Shown: positions 35,101-45,451 of the stretch, piece after piece
Numbering within the stretch: the first letter of the stretch is position 1
How the letters are laid out: every line of letters begins with the position of its first letter
Assembly: GCA_963920575.1 (NCBI GenBank)
Contig: OY986975.1
Span: 204,650 to 268,649, forward strand
Length of the DNA stretch: 64,000 bases
From: Narthecium ossifragum
Taxonomy: Eukaryota > Streptophyta > Magnoliopsida > Dioscoreales > Nartheciaceae
Reading direction: 5' to 3'
Made by a program: the position numbers and the translations under genes
The notes under the pieces: generated by a model
What the model was told of the DNA's origin: nothing
The model's database searches: none
Seen by the model: only the letters and a program-made list of their open reading frames with translations

Positions 35101-36008
35101 TAACTTAGGAGATTTTGACAAAAAGGTTGTAATTATAAATATTCCACAGAAAGGCAGATTCATTAGCATCAAAACCAGAGATATCTAAATATGCCAATGA
35201 AATTTAGAGCATGTGATAATATACATGTCAACAAAAATCTTGTGACACCTACTCCACGATAGGGAGCACTAGTTCTAAATATGTAGCATGAATGTCCCAG
35301 CCAATCTAGAGAAGCTAAATAGGTCAGAAGCCTTTTGCAATACCAGGAAGACGGAATATATCCACTAAATCAACATTACACCGCTTGTCTCTAGTGGTAA
35401 ACTAAACCAGCTATTATCTTCTCGCAGATTCACAACCTCCGCAGATTGAAGACAGATGCTTCGAGCGCCAAACTACAGGGGAAAAAATTGCATTTTTACG
35501 TATTTGTGCTCTCCGTTGATTTCTTACAAGCTACAAGGAAAAAAAATTGCAGATTTGTTCGTGCTCTCCCTTGATTTCTTACAAGCTATGGACGAAATGT
35601 AGAACTTCCATGGAAAAAGAGCTCTTTAGCAATGGACGTGATCATTCGGCGTCTGCCAAGAACAGATCAGAAGACAGACATGATGCAGCACAAGAATTGT
35701 CTCGAGGAAAAGAACCAAACAAAAACACAAAACATCAAGGTAACCATCATCTCTATTCAGATCAGATATGATAAACGAAGCTAAAAACTGTTAAGGCAGC
35801 CTAGAGAGAAGAGAGAGAGGGAGAGAGAGAATCGGTCACCTAGGTGAAATTCATGACCGCATTGGAGCCTCGCAACCGACCTCTCACCGTGAATTAGCAC
35901 GACCTCGAGGCAAATGGAACAACCTGGGGCGGCCGCGGCCTTCCCCTCCTCCTCCCTACGGAAGATCCCGATCTTCTCGAGATCCATGTTCTCTCCCCCG
36001 GCGCTCAT
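26200..36008 (-). CDS. RFI2: RFI2-like RING-H2 E3 ubiquitin ligase
   Basis: Six exons join in frame: 36008-35840, 30406-30237, 29040-28982, 27341-27316, 27211-26836 and 26737-26200, giving 445 residues. The RING-H2 finger spans exons 1 and 2: C30-x2-C33 (CSICLEV), C50-x-H52-x2-H55 (CGHEFH), C58, then C71-x2-C74 (CPNCRKVEKG). After it come RWLYANGHRSP, GWVTDDAFDLGYSEM and PFGIQWCPF, which match Arabidopsis RED AND FAR-RED INSENSITIVE 2, a light-signalling and flowering-time RING protein. The rest is low-complexity (Ser, His, Gln, Pro-rich; HPHPFLHG is a family landmark), ending PPRMPPPFM. The start is the ATG beginning MSAGGENMDLEK; a second ATG is seven codons on, and upstream codons are also open. 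The first intron is 5.4 kb and holds a Copia remnant. The homologue is confident; the symbol is by similarity. Confidence 0.88.
27786..28080. repeat. 132-bp tandem duplication in an RFI2-like intron
   Basis: CAATCTCCTCCAAAGACAGG is found at about 27787 and again 132 bp later, each followed by GCAGTGATTCAAACA and GTAACAG. The sequence CTCATTTCAACTACAGGGAG, then CATCAACTA, is also repeated (about 27866 and 28025). It lies inside the third intron of the RFI2-like gene. A plus-strand frame reading YKRQVKELDKSHFNYREHQL sits in the second copy. It may be captured coding sequence, which I cannot identify. Confidence 0.65.
29803..29918. repeat. 58-bp tandem duplication
   Basis: CAGTTAAGCTGTTAAAAGTT begins at 29803 and again at 29861. 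Each unit continues TATATCAG, TTTTGGAGAT and GAGATATTACAC. Intronic, two copies only. Confidence 0.75.
30407..35839. other. 5.4-kb first intron of the RFI2-like gene
   Basis: The intron separates the two halves of the RING finger. Apart from the Copia remnant near 33.2-33.8 kb I recognise nothing firm. Some stretches read like decayed coding DNA on the minus strand (31.6-31.95 kb, VVKWCMCTQGTHSLIVVFFW). The segment 34.2-34.35 kb ends with a CCAAACAGGCCC word seen in MITEs. Splicing across it is needed to make a working RING domain. Confidence 0.6.
33230..33800 (-). pseudogene. Ty1/Copia pol remnant (end of reverse transcriptase and RNase H)
   Basis: The minus strand reads, with frameshifts and stops, KPEKKHWESFK, then VPLCHGGLAICYRVYVDSHS, SQLQKIVTISKMETYYIATI, SAIILPKAQPF and KTYTKENYADLLTNW. 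These line up with the end of Copia polyproteins: the H-W motif, the Y-x-D-S-D-x-A-G-D region, SRLQK then ALSTTEAEY, and HTKEN then ADxLTK. No long terminal repeats were recognised around it, so it is a very old fragment. Confidence 0.75.
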
Positions 36009-36110
36009 AGATCGATCTCTTCCTTGGAGCGTCCTCAGGCCATCAAGTCGAGATGGCCTCAAATGGATCGGGTCGATTGGGATCTAGCGACAAAGAGGGG
36101 GGATGGATCG

Positions 36111-36200
36111 GGGGGCGCAAATGAAAGAGGAGAGCTGCTTTCCAAGAGGAATAGGGGGGGCGCAAATGAAAGAGGAGAGCTGATTTCCAAGAGGAATAGG
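36111..36200. repeat. 45-bp tandem duplication upstream of the RFI2-like start
   Basis: GGGGGCGCAAATGAAAGAGG, then AGAGCTG and TTTCCAAGAGGAATAGG, occurs twice, 45 bp apart (36111 and 36156). It lies just upstream of the RFI2-like start codon, in the likely 5' leader or promoter. Confidence 0.8.
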
Positions 36201-36379
36201 AAGAGGTGGGGGGTGGTGGACGGGGATGGGAAGAAGGGAAGACGGGGGGCGGGGGTTGATGAGCGAGCGTTTTAACAAACAAGCAGCCAGGAGGAGGAAG
36301 ACGACGAGGCGATGTCGATGCGTTCGAGCCTGGCGCTCCCCGTGGCCCTCTCTTCTCGTTGTGCCCTTACCTCCCCTTT

Positions 36380-37800
36380 CTAGATTCTAGATGTCTTTTC
36401 TCTCCTGCGCTAATTGACTGTCCAAACACCGATCAATAGCTCCTATTTATGCTTCCAATATTTATCCATTCCGTTATATATATTTAATTTTCATTTAGAA
36501 CCCTGGCTTATTAATGACTAGATGGTGAGCCCGTGTCACCTGGCACGGCTAACTGCCCGCCCCCACTATCTCTATTATAACTTACGCCACATCAGCCACT
36601 ATCCTTTTTATTTATTTATTTATTTATAATTTTATACCATGTGTATGTCATGTGTGTATAAGTTTATGACTCAGATGATGAATCATAAAAGTAATTACCT
36701 TGAATCTTATAAGATAGATAAGTATGTATATTTAAAACTAATCTCCTGACTTTATGATTATAAGGATGTATATTTAAAACTAACCTAGGGAAGATGATAA
36801 AAATATACAAAGTTAACTTAGGAAAATATACATGTAAATAAACTAATAGGAGGTAAACGGTTGTAACCATTATTGTTGTTGATATCAAACTATTTTGATA
36901 TTAACTAATATGGATAATTCATTTAGATTGCGTTTGGTTATAACATAGTTTATCCGGAGATTAGAGTGGATAGAGATCAGTATAAGTTCTGGATAAATGT
37001 TTGGCTACCCTCGTTTATTAATGATATTTTCAAAAAATTTTGATAGTACCCATGTTTTTTAATGTTTGGGTGTTATTCCGGAATGGTGGTTGCACTGATA
37101 CCAAATTGACCTTAGGCTTGTTTGGTATGGGAATAAGGGGCTCATCCTCAAACACATCATTACCCATTTATTCTCATTCCACCTACCATTACCACCCTAC
37201 TTTTTCCTTACCTCCCATTCTAGATGTCTTTTTCTCTCTCGTGCTAATTAACTGTCCAAACACCGACCAATAGCTCCTATTTAAGCTTCAAATATTTTAT
37301 CCATTCCGTTATATATATTTAATTTTCATTTGGAACATGGTTTATTAATGATATTTTCAAACTATTTTGATATTAACTAATATGGATAATTCATTTAGGT
37401 TGCGTTTGGTCATGACATAATCTATCCGGAGATTAGAGTGGATAGTGATCAGTATCCTGAGATAAGTTTTGGATAAATGTTTGGAGATCCTCGTTTATTA
37501 ATGATATTTTCAAATTATTTTGATAGTACCATGTTTATTAATGTTTGGGTGCTATTCCGGAATGGTGGTTGCCCCTATCCCGATACCACATTAACCCTAG
37601 GGTCACGTAACAATTATTTGACCTTATTGGCTTGTTTGGTATGAGAATAAGGGGTTTATCCCCAAACACATTTTCCTATTTCAAGTAATCATTACTCATT
37701 TATTCTCATTCCATCTATCATTACCACTCTACTTTTTCTTATTCCAAGTAATCATTACTACTTTATTTTCACTTTTCAAAATCCCTTAATCCGGAATAAA
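36380..37800. repeat. Direct segmental duplication with MITE-like ends, RFI2-like upstream region
   Basis: The segment from TCTAGATGTCTTTTCTCTC through CCGTTATATATATTTAATTT and GCGTTTGGTTATAACATA to ATTCCGGAATGGTGGTTGC occurs at about 36386-37215 and again at about 37222-37760. The first copy has roughly 380 bp not in the second (about 36510-36890, starting near GACTAGATGGTGAGCC). Both copies include TTTGGT and GGATAA words of the kind found in plant MITEs. Confidence 0.7.
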
Positions 37801-38639
37801 TCCTAACCCCATACCAAACAATGCCTACAGCTTTTAAGGTTCTAATTAAATCTTAAACTTAATCTTTCTTGCTTTTTCATGTCCTGAATCGACTGATTAA
37901 ATTGCCAAATTTGAACATAAATTATTAAGGGCCGTCTAATAGTATTTTGCGCTGGATCGGGACATGTTTTCTTTGCATCCGGGACCCTCTTTTTTTTAGG
38001 GCAATACCCCTAGTTTATGGCATGCCACCCCATGCCACCTACCATAATATGGCATATGGCATGAGTCATTTATTAAAAAAAGAGGGATATGTTGTTTAGT
38101 CCTTTAAGTGACCTCTTCTTGTGATTTAGTCCCCTCTAACAGTCATTAAGTGTTTTAGTACCCACAATAGCAACATAAGACTACAATACCCCTATTCATT
38201 CCCATTCTCGTAAATACAGCCACGCAGGCCGCCCGTTCCGTCATTTCCGAAAAATTCGAAAATGATTACCAATAAAAGCCCGTCCCTCCCATTTCCAACG
38301 CGCACGAGCCTTTCTATCTACCCACCATTTCTGGCGTCCCGCCTATTCCGACGCCGTCGTCCGACGCCGTCGTCCGACCATTAAAGCCTAAAGATTCCGA
38401 TAGACCTTCTTATCGGCGGCGTGGAAGATCCTACCGTCCGGCTCCCGTCGCAGAAGGTCCTACCGTCCGCCTCCAGTCGCAAAAAAAACATTCAAAATGG
38501 TGAAAGGGTACGGTTTTCTATCATTTTTATCATTTTTCCTCCTCTTTTTTTTGAAATGCAACAACAAATGGAGATTTCCAGTAGAAGCATTTTGGTTATT
38601 GTACAAGATTTATTGTTTGCTAATCTAGGGTTATGGCCA

Positions 38640-39800
38640 CCGTTTCCAGGAGTTATTATCGGACTGGGAAGTGGTAGTTACTTCCCACTTTCAACTAATT
38701 GGTGGTTACTTCCCTTACCTATTGTACTCTACTTATTGTTTGCGAATTAGGGTTTTGAATCTAGGGTTTTTTATCGGACGATTTAATGGTTGCTTCCTAG
38801 TTTCAATTCATTGGTAGTTACTTCCCAAAAATCCATTGGATTCACTTCACGTAGTGATTACTTCATACCATGGTAGTTACTTCCCACTTCCAACTCATTG
38901 GAAGTTACTTCCCGATTTTTTTTACTCTACTTATTGTTTGCGAATGTAGTGTTTTTTATCTAGGGTTTCTTATCCGACGATTTAATGGTTGCTTCGTAGT
39001 TTCAATTCATTGGTAGTTACTTCCCAAATTCCCTTGGGTTCACTTCACTTGGTGGTTACTTCATATCCTGGTAGTTACTTCCCACTTCCAATTCATTCTT
39101 ACTTACTTTCCAATTATTGTACTATATTCATTGTTTGCGAATTTAGGGTTTTTTTATCTAGGTTTTCTTATCGGACTTTAATGTAGTTACTCCCTACTTT
39201 CAATTCTTTGGTAGTTACTTGCCAACAATCCGTTGGTGGTTACTTCATATCCTGGTAGTTACTCTCCCACTACTTTGGAAATACTTTTGAAATGGTAATT
39301 TCTTACAAATTTAAGTGGTATTTAGTTGGCTATTTATTGGTAGTTACTTCGCAGATGACAATTGGTAGTTACTCCCATACATTATTGGTAGTTACTTTCC
39401 CTAATTTAATTGTAGTTACTTCGCAGCTTATAATTGGTAGTTACTTCCCTTACTTCGCAGATGATAACTGGAACTAACTACAATCTAAGTTGGTAGTTAC
39501 TTCCCTACTCTAATGGTAGTTACTTACCTAATTTAATTGTAGTGACTTCGCAGATTACAATTGGTAGTAACTTCCCTTACTTGGCAGATGATAACTGGGA
39601 TGAACTAAAGTTCTAATTGGTGGTTACTTCCCTTACCTATTGTCGTAAATTGGTAGTTAGTAACTGTAGTTACTTCGCAATATAATTTGTAGTTACTTCC
39701 TTGTTATTTGTAACTGACTTCCTTCTTTATTCTGTAGCTACTTCCCATTATAATTGCTTCTTAGACACTTGCCATTTTAAATGTTAGTAATGCTTCCCAT
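38640..39800. repeat. GGTAGTTACTTCC motif array, left side of MULE-B
   Basis: More than thirty copies of TGGTAGTTACTTCCCA and close variants at irregular 20-60-bp spacing, nearly all in this orientation. They lie between the element end and the first recognised exon of the Ulp1-like gene, so this is its leader or first intron. Confidence 0.85.
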
Positions 39801-39839
39801 ATTCACAGTTATTTTAATTCCCTTCCATTATTGATGCAG

Positions 39840-42800
39840 GAAAAAAGTTAACCTTATCCAGTATAGATCAACTGTAACTGCACTCATTACAATAATGGCA
39901 TTCATAAAAGATTCATTCACTGATCTACACTGGGAATTCTTGTCAAAAACTCCATTTTACACCTTGATTGACGCAGTGTACAAAGGAAAACTGACAGAGA
40001 AGAATGCACGGAAACGTGACAATGATATAGTCTTATTGATCAAACAATATGACTACATCAAGAAGGCATTCAAATTAGGGCATCAATACTGCCAGATTAG
40101 AAGCTCAGATGTGAAGCATATTTTTGGGCTTGATCATGGCTCGCAGAAATTGGATGTCAATAAGTCCAGCACCCACCAGAAGAAGACAATGTTACTGGAC
40201 AGAATTTTCCGGAATGTAAAGGTTATTACAATGGCTACTTTGAAGGAGAAAATAGTGAGCACATTCCCAAAGGGCAGTGATACAGATGTTCTTGATAGCA
40301 TTAAACTGCTCACTATATACATCATGGAGTCCATATTCTTCTGTAGCAGTGGAAGAAAAGTGACACGGGCTTATATCAACTATGTGGATGATTTAGACAA
40401 CATGAAGACCTATGATTGGTCAAGTGAAATTTTAAAAACTCTCATTGATTCACTTGACAAACATCATAAAAACCCTGCAAGGGTTACTGGCTGTACAGTG
40501 TTGTTGCCAGTAAGTTTATCTACTTGAAATGCTTGATTTCAAATTTTACTCAATTCCCAAAATTAGCTACATTAGACATAATTTTAAACATCATATTTGC
40601 TTTTTTTGTGCAGTACTGGTTTTGCGAACATACAACTGTTGTGACACAAGATCAACAGGAAAACATGATACCACGATGTGTAAAGTGGTCCATACATAAT
40701 AACGGCAAGAACCTGATAACCTATGACCTATCTGAAATGGATGATGAGAAGGTGAAGACAACAAAATTATGTCCTACACTCAATGAGATGAAAACCTATG
40801 CATCTTCATTTTTGGATGTGAACTCCGATGAAGAGGAAGGTACTGAAGAACAATGTGACCATAGCAATGGAGAAAGCAATCCCATCGATGAAGGTTATCA
40901 CAGTGAAGAGGAAGGTACTGAAGAACAATGTGACCATAGCAATGGAGAAAGCAATAGTCACACACAATCAGAGAATCAAAATGTATGTGTATACCTTCCT
41001 TGGAATTTTATGCTCAAAATCAAATTGAAAATCATCTTTAAAATGTTATCCAATCGTATTTAAAATGCAGGTTGAGTTGGAAGAAACTGACATGGACGTT
41101 GGAGACAATAACAACAACTCCACCAAGGTACATAGTTAAAGAATGGTAGCTTATAAAATATATGGTGGACATAACTTTCTAGTTAAACTAGTAGTGACGT
41201 CGACGTCACTATGGTGGTTACTTCCTATTATAACTGGTAGTTACTTCCTACTATGGTAGTACGAAATTAATAGTTACTTTTCATTAGAACTGGTAGTTAC
41301 GTTCCATTATATTTGGTAGTTAATGTCCATACTTTTGGTAGTTCATTTCCATGTAAAGGAAGCTCTTTTATTTTCATTGAAGATTGCCGTTAATGAAGAT
41401 CAGCCAACAGAAAATATGATCAACGAGTTGCAGACGAAAATTGCCTCCCTAGAGAGGGAACTATTATCTTCAAATGGAGATTTGGCATCAGCAAAACAGA
41501 ATGTCATTGAGCTGGAAGCAGCTAATGCAGAGCTGAATAAAGAGTTGGTGCTCCTACGTGCTACCACAGCTGAGAGGGATGGCCTCCTCTTGCACAGTGA
41601 AGATTTAAAAAAGGACAACGATGCAATTCAAGAACAGAACAGAACTATGCAAAAGGTTAATGCAGAATTAAAAGTTCACATTAATGAATTGCTCGTGTCC
41701 AATGCAAAGCTGGAGCGTGAAATGAAGCTCAGCATGGAGGCAGCATCAGAGGTGCCACTCTCTGTTGACAGCTCAGATTTAGTAAAAAAGCTCGAAGATG
41801 CAAACAATAAGATTAAACAAATGGAAAATGACATTACAAGGCAGAAGATAAAGGGCAATGATCTCAGTGACAGGTTATCATTGACCATTCTGCAAAATAG
41901 GAAACTAACAGAGGAGAAAGAAGTGATGCAGAGAGAGATTGCAGAACTGAAGGCTCAAATAGACCATCAAGTGGAAAGGCATCAAGAGATCCTTGAGGAA
42001 GCTGAAGTGCATGAGATTACCCAGAAAAACCAAATGGAAAAAATTGCACATGGCCTCGAGATCATTCAATATCAAAGTTCAATGGTGCGAGATATAAAGG
42101 AGAAGAAGAGAAAACCAGCAATGAATGATGATTACAAATACAGTACACCTGAAGAAGTAAAAAGAGTAAAGAAGGTGATATCGGAACTTGCAATGCCAAA
42201 ATTCCAGTTATTGGATTCGGAGAATGAAGATATTGAAGTGCCAGCTGCACCTGAAGAACTTACAAAACTCCAAAACAAACAAAAGTACAGATGCGGCAAG
42301 TACATAAGTGATGAGGCCTTCAATAGAATGAAGACATTGCTTGCAGAGGAAGGATTGCAGTAAATTACTTACCAATTATTTCATATCCATTATATTACCT
42401 ACTATCAAAATTCAAGCAATTCATCTTTGACATGACATTTACTATTACCTGTATTTGAATGAAGTGCACCTACTTGGAGGGACGCGAATGATCCATTCAC
42501 ATGGATAGACGTCGAGATGATAATTTCTATGATGAAAAACCAGTACATATCAGTGCAGGTATGTAACTGAGTTAAGTATTTAATTACTGTATACATCATG
42601 TTCGTAGTTACTTTCGCCAGAAATAAACAGCAGGATCTTCCCAGCTAAAAGTGTTAGATTCTACAAATTTAACACTTTCACCTGGTAGTAACTTCCAGGT
42701 ATAGGCTGGTAGTAACTTCTCAATTTAGAGTGGTAGTAACTTCTCACTTTATACTGTTAGTAACTTGGCACTTTACACTGGTAGTAACTTCCCAATCTGG

Positions 42801-43997
42801 AGTGGAAGTTACTTCTCACTTTAGGTTGGTAGTGACTTCCCCTTTTAGAATGGTAGTAACTTCTCAATTTAGAGTGGTAGTTACTTCCCCCTTTAGAATG
42901 GTAGTAACTTCTCATTTTATACTGTATGACAGATACTTCCCATATAAATTGTGAAGAGTAGTTAGTTATTTTGCATATTATTAGTAGTTACTTCACCAAC
43001 ATACCAAAACCTTTACTGGGGCACGTAAGTCATAGTTACTTCCCTATTCAATGGCACTTAATTCCGTAGATAATTGATTGTTAATTTCAATTAACTGCAA
43101 TTCATTGCATAGGTTGTCGATGCGTATACAAGGGCATTGACTATGGATCCTGAATTTGATGGAAATTCTTGCTTCATTGAAGGATATTGTTGGGTAAGTC
43201 ATATCCACACTTAAATCATTGAATTTTTCTCATAACTTACTATGTTATTATCTTTCATACACAGACCATGCTAGTCCTTGATTATAATGAGGACATTGGT
43301 GTCAAAACTTTTGACAAATTTGTGCAAGCAATTAAGGAAGGAAAGAAGCATGTTTTCTTCCCAATACTCTCAACGGGCTACAAGACAGAAAACAAAACAC
43401 CTTTCCATTGGACACTATTGGTGTACAACATTGAGGATGAGAAATGGAATTTCTACAACTCAATGAGGCCTAGGGGTAGAGGCAGGAAAGACGCTTTTCT
43501 TAAGGATGCCAAGCAAATGGTAATGCTTCATGATCTCTATCAAATGCTTTATGAGCTAACTATGCTTTATAATCCCTTGTTTTAAGAATGCAAAGCAAAT
43601 GGTAATGCTTTATTACCTGACTGGAAATGATGTCTAACATTTTCACTTCGTTTCATCACAGAAGGATTTAATAGAAGATGAAATACTTCCAACTCAAGCA
43701 TCCAAAAAGGCAATTGTCAGCTACCAGAATACTCCCCAACAAGCCCCTGACTCGTAAGACACACTTCACCAATTGTCTATTTGGAAAATTTCAAACATTA
43801 TTTAATATTTCATGTTGTTTAGAATTCAAATCTAAATTGTGAGCCAAAAAACATGTCACAGGAATGACTGCTCGATGTATGCGTGTTACTTCATGCGTGA
43901 GATAGCACTTCATCATCGACATCCAAGGAATATTACAGAGGAAGGAATCAATGAATTCAAGGGGCAGCTTATCGACAAATTACTAATGCACAGATGA
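39840..43997 (+). CDS. Ulp1-like (C48) protease carried by MULE-B
   Basis: Nine exons join in frame to a stop: 39840-40509, 40614-40982, 41071-41127, 41383-42359, 42480-42558, 43113-43193, 43265-43519, 43662-43753 and 43862-43997, about 904 residues. The true first exon was not found; translation could also start at the ATG at 39895. Exon 1 matches the N-terminal domain of the MULE-A protein in style (WEFLSKTPFYTLIDAV, ARVTGCTVLLPYWFC across a splice). Exon 2 has a 23-residue acidic tandem repeat (EEGTEEQCDHSNGES twice). Exon 4 is a long coiled coil. The protease part has FHWTLLVYN with the histidine, FYNSM with Asn at the acid position, and NDCSMYACYFM with the cysteine. A stop seen at 42361 is avoided by a donor two bases earlier. 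It probably cleaves SUMO-like conjugates. Confidence 0.78.
42600..43060. repeat. TGGTAGTAACTTC motif array in a MULE-B intron
   Basis: About fifteen copies of TGGTAGTAACTTCTCA and GGTAGTTACTTCCCC fill the intron between 42558 and 43113. The copies stop cleanly at the exon borders. The form GTAGTAAC is commoner here than elsewhere in the element. Confidence 0.8.
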
Positions 43998-44180
43998 AGC
44001 ATGTGCCTTTCAGACTTTAGACTGGTGGATACATATTTGCCAAAGACATGATTCCTTGTTGCCGCCCAAGAATGTATAGTTAAACATATTCTATCTACAT
44101 CAATCGATGTAATACATGACTTTATACATACAAATGTACACATTGAAATTATTGTCAGCACGTTGAATGAGGAAGAAGTA

Positions 44181-45200
44181 ACTACCAATAGATTGAGGAA
44201 GTAACTACCAAAAAGGTTGAGAAGTAACTAGCAACACATGGGGACGTGACTACCATTATGAAGGAAGTAACTACCTTTTTAAGCAACAGTATAAACGAGG
44301 TAGTATTTGCCATTTTACTGACGAAGTCACTACCATCCCATTGGAGAAGTAACTACCAATAGATTGAGGAAGTAACTACCGAAAGGTTGAGAAGTAACTA
44401 GCAACACATGGGGACGTGACTACCATTATGAAGGAAGTAACTACCTTTTTAAGCAACAGTATAAACGAGGTAGTATCTGCCAATTTACTGACGAAGTAAC
44501 TACCATCCCATTGGAGAAGTAACTACCAATAGATTGAGGAAGTAACTACCGAAAGGTTGAGAAGTAACTAGCAACACATGGGGAAGTGACTACCATTATG
44601 AAGGAAGTAACTACCTTTTTAAGCAACAGTATAAACGAGGTAGTATCTGCCAATTTACTGACGAAGTAACTACCATCCCATTGGAGAAGTAACTACCAAT
44701 AGATTGAGGAAGTAACTACCGAAAGGTTGAGAAGTAACTAGCAACACATGGGGAAGTGACTACCATTATGAAGGAAGTAACTACTTTTTTAAGCAACAGT
44801 ATAAATGAGGTAGTATCTGCCATTTTACTGACGAAGTAACTACCATCCAATTAGAGAAGTAACTACCAATAGATTGAGGAAGTAACTACCAAAAGGTTGA
44901 GAAGTAACTAGCAACACATGGGGACGTGACTACCATTATGAAGGAAGTAACTACCCTTTTAAGCAACAGTATAAATGAGGTAGTATCTGCCATTTTACTG
45001 ACGAAGTAACTACCATCCCATTGGAGAAGTAACTACCAATAGATTGAGGCAGAAACTATCATAAGATTTAGGGAATAACCAGCATTAGATTGGGAGAAGT
45101 AACTACCATAAAATCTGAGGAAGTAACTACCATCAGATTGAGGAAGTAACTACCATTAGATTGAGCAGGAACACATGGGTGTAGTAACTACCATCTTAAG
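44181..45200. repeat. 170-bp tandem array between the convergent MULE-B genes
   Basis: ACTACCAATAGATTGAGG starts at 44181, 44352, 44522, 44692, 44862 and 45032, spacing 171 then 170 four times. Five full units are followed by a decayed tail to about 45330. Each unit holds six or seven GAAGTAACTACC-type words plus a GCAACAGTATAAA segment. Units differ by a few bases only, so the array was made or homogenised recently compared with the element's ends. Confidence 0.93.
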
Positions 45201-45451
45201 TACCATTAGGTGGAGAAGTAACTACCACCTGATGGGAAAGTAACTACCATTATCAACAGGAAGTAATCATCAATACATGGAGAAATAACTACCAGCAGGT
45301 GAAGAAGTAACTACCAATGACTTCCAAAATTGCCTCCCATTTAACTGCAATGTAACTTAGTTAAGTAAATATCGAAAGTTAACTATTACAATATGGCTTT
45401 TACTGAACAGTTGCTGAAGAATAAGACACATTACTGGATGACAACAAACGA

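Noticed and set aside
38421..38750. First exon of the MULE-B Ulp1-like gene at 38.4 kb
   Set aside because: The frame begins with GTG, its only good donor leaves the wrong phase for the exon at 39840, and no ATG supports it.
42360..42363. Stop codon ending the coiled-coil part of the MULE-B Ulp1-like gene
   Set aside because: A GT donor at 42360 removes it, and the join to 42480 restores the frame and leads into the protease exons.
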